DNA of 64,000 bases from Enterococcus devriesei (GTDB taxonomy: Bacteria > Bacillota > Bacilli > Lactobacillales > Enterococcaceae), in NCBI RefSeq assembly GCF_001885905.1, contig NZ_JXKM01000012.1:20148-84147 (forward strand), given 5' to 3'. Both the position numbers and the translations under genes were made by a program. Numbering within the stretch: the stretch's first letter is position 1; every line of letters starts with the position of its first letter. Below the pieces are notes generated by a model that saw nothing but the letters and a program-made list of their open reading frames with translations, was not told the DNA's origin and ran no database searches. Positions 58,011 through 64,000 of the stretch are shown piece after piece.

Positions 58011-58072
58011 ACTGTACTGCTGTTTTATTTTTTTGTCAACTTACTTGACACAATTGTCAGCGAAAGTATAAT
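58011..58072. promoter_or_regulatory. Divergent transporter/MerR promoters with TGTCA operator
   Basis: Plus strand: TTGACA (58045-58050), 16 bases, TATAAT (58067-58072) for the MerR gene. Minus strand: TTGACA (complement of 58034-58039), 17 bases, TACAGT (complement of 58011-58016) for the transporter. Three TGTCA half sites in alternating order (58034, 58045, 58055) cover both -35 boxes. Confidence 0.75.
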
Positions 58073-58097
58073 CAGAAGATGAAGAGAGGGATGCGTT

Positions 58098-58577
58098 GTG
58101 AAGAAAAATACGGTCAAGCAGCTCCTAGAAAGTGACGACTTATTAGTAGGCATCAGTGAATTAAGTAAAGTAACGGGCGTTTCACCAAGACAAATTCGTT
58201 ATTGGGAACAAAAAGGCTACATTCATTCGACTGGGGAAAAAAGCGGCAATCGCAAGTTTAAATTGCCGATGGTTGTCAAAGTAGAGATGATTAAGCATTT
58301 TTTAGATGAAGGCTACACGTTGACAGCGGCGGTTGAAAAGGCAAAAGAACGACAAGAGAACGTCCATCACGCGAAGTTGTTATTACGAGATATCTTTAAG
58401 GGAATTCAAAATATCGATAATCGTTATACCGTAATCCGGTTAGATGATTTTATTAATCAGGAAGGTTTTTATTTGATTCGTGACAACGAAACCAATCAAG
58501 CGACCTATCAGCTGATTGAAGAAGTTGAAATAACCGATGATTTGCTAAAAAAATGGTTTGAGCCGAAAGAAAAATAA
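58098..58577 (+). CDS. MerR-family transcriptional regulator
   Basis: A 159-residue regulator with a MerR winged helix (LVGISELSKVTGVSPRQIRYWEQKGYI, then SGNRKFKL), a helical dimer segment (EKAKERQENVHHAKLLLRDIF) and a short C-terminal domain. It probably controls itself and the divergent drug transporter through the TGTCA repeats. The start is GTG, 8 nt after GAGAGG. The inducer is unknown. Confidence 0.88.
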   Translation: MKKNTVKQLLESDDLLVGISELSKVTGVSPRQIRYWEQKGYIHSTGEKSGNRKFKLPMVVKVEMIKHFLDEGYTLTAAVEKAKERQENVHHAKLLLRDIFKGIQNIDNRYTVIRLDDFINQEGFYLIRDNETNQATYQLIEEVEITDDLLKKWFEPKEK

Positions 58578-58666
58578 AGGTTAGATGAGTATTTCAAGTT
58601 AAGATATTGACTTGGCTCTATCATTCTGTTAGTTTCATTATTAAAAATAATTCTGGGGAGTGGTAA

Positions 58667-60157
<1,491 letters not shown>

Positions 60158-60164
60158 AAAAAGC

Positions 60165-60195
60165 GACCTCGGAAATTTTCCGAGGTCTTTTTTTG
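60165..60195. terminator. guaB terminator
   Basis: GACCTCGG (60165-60172) and CCGAGGTC (60180-60187), extended by A/T pairs, then a T run. The A run on the left lets it also end serS transcripts from the right. Confidence 0.9.
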
Positions 60196-60207
60196 ACTAT
60201 AAAGGAA

Positions 60208-61488
60208 CTATTTTTCTTTTTTGATCACTTTTACATTTCCCATATAAGGTATTAATACTTCAGGAATGGTAACAGAGCCATCTTCGTTTTGATAGTTTTC
60301 TAAAATAGCAGTGACTGTTCGGCCAACAGCTAAACCAGAGCCATTCAGAGTATGAGCATATTGAACTTTGCCTTCTTCGTCACGGTAGCGAATCATAGCG
60401 CGACGAGCTTGGAAGTCTTCACAGTTTGAACAAGAGCTGATTTCACGGTACGTATCTTGTGCAGGGACCCAAACTTCTAAATCATAAGTTTTCGCTGCTG
60501 AGAAGCCCATATCACCGGTACTCAAGGTAATCACTCGATAAGGTAAGTTAAGTTTTTGCAAAAGCACTTCCGCATTTTGCGTCATTTTTTCTAATTCATC
60601 GTAAGAAGATTCTTTATCGCTGAATTTTACCATTTCCACTTTATGGAACTGATGTAAACGAATCAAGCCGCGAGTATCACGACCTGCACTGCCTGCTTCA
60701 GAACGGAAAGAAGGAGATAACGCAGTGAAATAAATCGGCAAGTCTTTGCCATCTAAGATTTCATCGGCATAATAGTTAGTCAAAGGAACTTCTGCAGTTG
60801 GGATCAACGTCAAATCACGATCTTCCACTTGGAAGACGTCTTCTTTGAATTTTGGAAATTGCCCAGTCCCAAACATTGATTTGCTGTTTACCAAGTAAGG
60901 GGTAATCATTTCAGTATAGCCTTGTTCGTAAACATGTTCATCAAGCATGAAGTTGTAAACAGCCCGTTCTAAACGCGCGCCTAAGCCCTTGTAGTAAACA
61001 AAACGGCTGCCGGAAACTTTTGCTCCCCGTTCGAAATCTAAAATATCAAGATTTTCAGCAACTTCCCAGTGGGGTTTTGGCTCAAAAGCGAATTGGCGAG
61101 GCGTGCTCCAACGACGCATTTCAACGTTGTCGTCTTCATCTTCACCGATTGGTACAGAATCGTGAGGCAGATTCGGTAAAGTCGTCGTGATTTCAGTTAA
61201 TTGGGCATCGATCTCAGCGACTTGTGTATCGAAGTCTTTGATTTTAACACCGACTTCCTTCATTTCAGCGATTTTATCAGTAGCATCATTTTTTTCGCGT
61301 TTTAGTTTGGCGATTTCACCAGAGACATCATTCCGGTATTTTTTTAACTCTTCTGTTTTAACCAATAATTGGCGGCGTTGTTCGTCTAGGTCTAAGAAAC
61401 GTTTTAAGACTTCTTCCTTCACGCCACGAGTAGCTAATTTTTCGCTTACTTCGGCAAAATTATTGCGGATCATTTTTACGTCTAGCAT
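60208..61488 (-). CDS. serS: Seryl-tRNA synthetase
   Basis: Class II synthetase that charges tRNA-Ser. The 426 residues have the N-terminal antiparallel coiled-coil arm (about 30-105) that grips the tRNA long arm, motif 2 [20 protein letters not shown] and motif 3 around [13 protein letters not shown], with the serine-site [14 protein letters not shown] lies 7 nt before the ATG at 61488. A T-box element controls it. Confidence 0.97.
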   Translation of the reverse strand: MLDVKMIRNNFAEVSEKLATRGVKEEVLKRFLDLDEQRRQLLVKTEELKKYRNDVSGEIAKLKREKNDATDKIAEMKEVGVKIKDFDTQVAEIDAQLTEITTTLPNLPHDSVPIGEDEDDNVEMRRWSTPRQFAFEPKPHWEVAENLDILDFERGAKVSGSRFVYYKGLGARLERAVYNFMLDEHVYEQGYTEMITPYLVNSKSMFGTGQFPKFKEDVFQVEDRDLTLIPTAEVPLTNYYADEILDGKDLPIYFTALSPSFRSEAGSAGRDTRGLIRLHQFHKVEMVKFSDKESSYDELEKMTQNAEVLLQKLNLPYRVITLSTGDMGFSAAKTYDLEVWVPAQDTYREISSCSNCEDFQARRAMIRYRDEEGKVQYAHTLNGSGLAVGRTVTAILENYQNEDGSVTIPEVLIPYMGNVKVIKKEK

Positions 61489-61508
61489 TGTTTTTCCTCC
61501 TTTAAAAT

Positions 61509-61742
61509 AAAAAAAACACCGTCTCATCCCATTAACAGGGACGAAACGGTGTATAATTTCGCGGTACCACCCAAATTCAGCAAATGCTGCACTTGAACGA
61601 CGGTTATCGGCGTCACCCGGTTTCTCTTTCGAAAAACGCAGATCGTGAAACTGGATTTCCCTAAGCTGTTCTGTTGATTTTCACCAGCCATCAACTCTCT
61701 AAAAAAACAAACTCAAGTACTTGGTTTCCTGCATCTCTTATT
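61509..61742 (-). promoter_or_regulatory. Serine T-box riboswitch of serS
   Basis: The T-box sequence GGGTGGTACCGCG (complement of 61561-61573) is followed on the minus strand by a terminator stem ending ACGGTGTTTTTTTT (61509-61545 region). Stem I is visible, with base AGAT/ATCT and GAAAC/GTTTC and an AGTA motif. Opposite it GGGAAA-UCC-A places UCC (complement of 61653-61655) as the specifier codon, which reads serine. Uncharged tRNA-Ser should bind it and allow read-through. Confidence 0.93.
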
Positions 61743-61748
61743 GAGACC

Positions 61749-61777
61749 AGTATAAGCAATCGAAAAATTAAAGTCAA
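61749..61777 (-). promoter_or_regulatory. serS T-box promoter
   Basis: TTGACT (complement of 61772-61777), 17 bases, TATACT (complement of 61749-61754). Its -35 box overlaps the stop codon of the sensor kinase gene. Confidence 0.8.
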
Positions 61778-62955
61778 CGATTATCTGAAAGGGCCTTCGC
61801 TTGATTTTTGTGTAGCGGCAAATGAATGATAAAAGAAGTCCAATCTTCATTTGATTGAGCATAAATATAACCACCGTGTAGATTGACGATATTTTGGGTA
61901 ATGGCTAAGCCTAGGCCAGTCCCGCTGATTTCTTGCGAGCGTGATTCGTCCACTCGATAGAAGCGGTCAAACAATTGATCCAGTGCCTCTCTAGGGATTG
62001 GCTGGCCATTGTTTTGAACCGTAATGACGGCTTCATTTTTGGCCTTTTCAATCTTAATGATGATTTTGTCTGCATGGGTTCCGTATTTTAAACCATTGGT
62101 GATCAAGTTATTAAAAACCCGGACAAGTTTTTCGGTATCGCCATCCATGACTAACTGACTTTCTGTTGTATCCACTAGAATTTGGATATCTTTTTTCTTA
62201 GCTTCAAGCTCGAAATCGGCTGCCAATTGTTCTAATAGCTGGACCATATCGAAGGAGACATTAATAACCGGTACAGAGGGTTGGCGGACCTTCGAATACT
62301 CAAACAAATCTTCAACTAAGGATTTCATTTGTTTGGCCTTTTTGTAGGCGATGCTAGTGTATTTAAGGATTTCATCCGTATTCTGATATTGCCGATCTTC
62401 GATTAGACCCAAGTAACCAATAATAGAAGTCAAAGGGGTGCGAATGTCATGACTGACATTTGTAATCAACTCGTCTTTCGATTTTTCGATCGCTCGTTCA
62501 TCCTCGATGGCCGCAACCGTGCTGTCAACTAATCCATTGATACTGTCAACGACCTTGCTGAGATCTCCCCGTAGTTCGAAAGGAATGCGGTAATCGTAAT
62601 TTCCATTAGCGATGTAGTGCAACTCATTAATGATGTGACGCAGCTGCATTTGACGATAACGACGAATCAAACGCCAAAAAACAATTAAAATATCAATGAT
62701 CACGAAAAAGGGAATAACAAAGTTTCGCCCGCTCCAAAAAATATCACTGTCTAAGCTATTGGCAAAGATGTTTTTGGAACGATAGATCGCATCGGACAAA
62801 TCAGGCGAGTTGTTTAGCATCTGAGTGAATAGAACCATTATTGCCACATTTAATAGAAGCAATAGAATAACGGTGACGATTCCCTCAGCAATTAATTCGC
62901 TGACTTCTTTTGATGTGAGGGTGATTCTTTTTTTCTTTTCTACATTATTTTGCAT
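61774..62955 (-). CDS. Sensor histidine kinase (VanS-like architecture)
   Basis: A 393-residue membrane kinase: helix 1 (about 24-46), a short external loop of about 40 residues, helix 2 (about 80-100), a HAMP-like linker, the dimerisation domain with phosphorylated His in NVSHDIRTPLTSIIGYL, and the ATP domain with NNLITNGLKYGT and SGTGLGLAI. The small loop leaves little room for a ligand-binding sensor. The ATG at 62955 overlaps the regulator stop by 11 bp. In Enterococcus this pair lies beside serS and guaB. The signal is unknown. Confidence 0.9.
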   Translation of the reverse strand: MQNNVEKKKRITLTSKEVSELIAEGIVTVILLLLLNVAIMVLFTQMLNNSPDLSDAIYRSKNIFANSLDSDIFWSGRNFVIPFFVIIDILIVFWRLIRRYRQMQLRHIINELHYIANGNYDYRIPFELRGDLSKVVDSINGLVDSTVAAIEDERAIEKSKDELITNVSHDIRTPLTSIIGYLGLIEDRQYQNTDEILKYTSIAYKKAKQMKSLVEDLFEYSKVRQPSVPVINVSFDMVQLLEQLAADFELEAKKKDIQILVDTTESQLVMDGDTEKLVRVFNNLITNGLKYGTHADKIIIKIEKAKNEAVITVQNNGQPIPREALDQLFDRFYRVDESRSQEISGTGLGLAITQNIVNLHGGYIYAQSNEDWTSFIIHLPLHKNQAKALSDNR

Positions 62956-63634
62956 CAATCTTATAACCCACACCCCAAACGGTTTGGATCACTTTTTCAC
63001 CATCAGTCGCTTCTTCGATCTTATCACGTAGGTGACTGACATGAACCATGACCGTTTTCGCTGAGACGATACTTTCTTGTTTCCACACGCGTTCGAAGAT
63101 TTCGTCCGCTGAGAAAACACGATTTGGATGACTTGCCAGTAAATACAGAATTCCAAATTCTAACGCAGTCAATTGAATTTCTTTTCCGTCCACGGTTTTT
63201 ACTTCGTGAGAGTCCTTATTAATGATCAATGACTGGATTTCTAAAATATCTGGTTGATCCTCGGCGACATGCATCTGTGTTCGACGCAACAAAGATTTTA
63301 CCCGGGCCATGACTTCCAATGGATTAAATGGTTTTGTCACGTAGTCATCCGCCCCTGCGACTAAACCTTTGATTTTATCCATATCGGTTGTTTTAGCCGT
63401 TAACATGATGATGGGGATTTGAGATTCTTTGCGTAACTCTTTAACCACCTGCATGCCATCCATGACCGGCATCATGATATCTAATAGAAGCAAATCGATA
63501 TCGTTCGTCGTCCGTAGCTTGCTCAAAGCTTCTTTCCCATCATAAGCTTTAACGACTTCATATCCTTCGTTATGCAAATAAATGCTTAGTAATTCTACAA
63601 TTTCTTTATCATCATCAGCAACTAGTACTTTCAT
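62945..63634 (-). CDS. OmpR/PhoB-family response regulator (VanR-like)
   Basis: A 229-residue regulator with a receiver domain (VADDDKEIVELL, phosphoacceptor Asp in LLLLDIMMPVMDG, Thr and Lys in MLTAKT and DDYVTKPFNP) and a C-terminal winged helix (LTALEFGILYLLASHPNRVFS, VMVHVSHLRDKIE, VWGVGYKID). It is translated just before its kinase. GGAGG lies 9 nt before the ATG. Its targets cannot be seen here; no van resistance genes are in the window. Confidence 0.93.
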   Translation of the reverse strand: MKVLVADDDKEIVELLSIYLHNEGYEVVKAYDGKEALSKLRTTNDIDLLLLDIMMPVMDGMQVVKELRKESQIPIIMLTAKTTDMDKIKGLVAGADDYVTKPFNPLEVMARVKSLLRRTQMHVAEDQPDILEIQSLIINKDSHEVKTVDGKEIQLTALEFGILYLLASHPNRVFSADEIFERVWKQESIVSAKTVMVHVSHLRDKIEEATDGEKVIQTVWGVGYKIDAK

Positions 63635-64000
63635 TAAATGATTCCTCCGTCCATTTGTATATCCTTGCCTCTCTATTTTACCAAAGAAATGATAGGAAGG
63701 CGAAAGACAGACCCGGGAGTTAAGGAAAAATAAAAAATAAAATAGCGAAAATTAAATTGGAATTTGTTTACTTAGCCGGTTACAAAATCTGAAAAAGCGA
63801 ACAAAAATACGTTATCTATATTTATTCATCGTGTTTGAAAAAAGTGGATAAAATTCTCTTTTTTTTGTTGACCAAATCCATTAAAACTGCTATATTATTT
63901 TATGTTCTGAAACAGCGCAAAAACATTTCGGAACACCTAAAATAATTGTTGACAGATAGCTGTCTATCAGTTATTCTAACAAAGTCGCATAAAGCGATGA
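63635..64000. other. Right-edge region with two plus-strand promoters
   Basis: TTGACC (63868-63873), 17 bases and TATATT (63891-63896) form one promoter. TTGACA (63949-63954), 17 bases and TATTCT (63972-63977) form a second. The gene they drive starts beyond the window. Otherwise the stretch is AT-rich and has no gene. Confidence 0.6.
63950..63969. promoter_or_regulatory. Dyad operator within the last promoter
   Basis: TGACAGATAGCTGTCTATCA is an imperfect palindrome (16 of 20 positions symmetrical) filling the space between the -35 and -10 boxes, the pattern of a TetR-type repressor operator. Confidence 0.55.

Noticed and set aside
61774..63634. VanRS vancomycin resistance operon
   Set aside because: The kinase and regulator resemble VanS/VanR in architecture, but no ligase, dehydrogenase, peptidase or racemase gene is near. 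The pair sits in a housekeeping context beside serS.

Overview
The window spans the chromosomal replication origin of a low-GC Gram-positive bacterium of the Lactobacillales, most likely an Enterococcus. This rests on the gene order around dnaA, the lactic-acid-bacterial malolactic locus, a gutFRMCBA-type sorbitol operon, a SpxB-type pyruvate oxidase, a serine T-box, B. subtilis-type parS sites and strong AGGAGG ribosome binding sites. The species cannot be fixed from the sequence alone. No rRNA, tRNA, CRISPR array, insertion sequence or prophage was seen.

Layout. Positions 1-7,160 hold an aldehyde dehydrogenase and a complete sorbitol operon transcribed leftward: dehydrogenase, PRD regulator, GutM, then IIC, IIBC and IIA. 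Positions 7,170-15,570 are a mixed accessory stretch: a lipoprotein, a CxxC protein coupled to a HAD phosphatase, a TMEM175-type channel, a ZIP transporter, pyruvate oxidase, a lone mannose-type EIIA and an ABC-F ATPase. Positions 15,600-19,300 hold the malolactic locus mleP-mleS with divergent mleR. Positions 19,300-36,170 carry the leftward housekeeping arm: degV, purA, dnaB, rplI-gdpP, rpsR-ssb-rpsF, gyrA, gyrB, recF, yaaA, dnaN, dnaA.

The origin is bipartite. A large DnaA-box cluster lies between dnaA and rpmH. A second site between dnaA and dnaN has two perfect DnaA boxes, then a DnaA-trio-like tract and AT-rich DNA. The rightward arm is rpmH-rnpA-yidC-khpB, mnmE-mnmG, then rsmG-parA-parB-DUF951-ychF-DUF1129. 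Four parS sites (three canonical or perfectly palindromic, one with a single change) lie on both sides of the origin, so the window holds parA, parB and candidate parS sites together.

Inserted between mnmG and rsmG (43,769-51,126) is the most distinctive accessory unit: aroD, a transporter, aroE, a large Fe-S/flavin ene-reductase and a second paralogous transporter, with a divergent LysR regulator. A shared 12-base motif precedes both probable promoters. I infer a shikimate/quinate uptake and conversion pathway, perhaps reductive. Beyond it lie a MerR-controlled multidrug transporter pair, guaB, serS with a UCC-specifier T-box, and an OmpR/VanR-type two-component system. The window ends in a promoter with a dyad operator for an unseen gene.

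Several intergenic regions carry previously unassigned repeats: a hairpin family with GAATCA arms, an inverted long element shared by the pyruvate oxidase and khpB downstream regions, a GAGG..GTGAC element linked to terminators, and a 66-base direct repeat between gyrB and gyrA.
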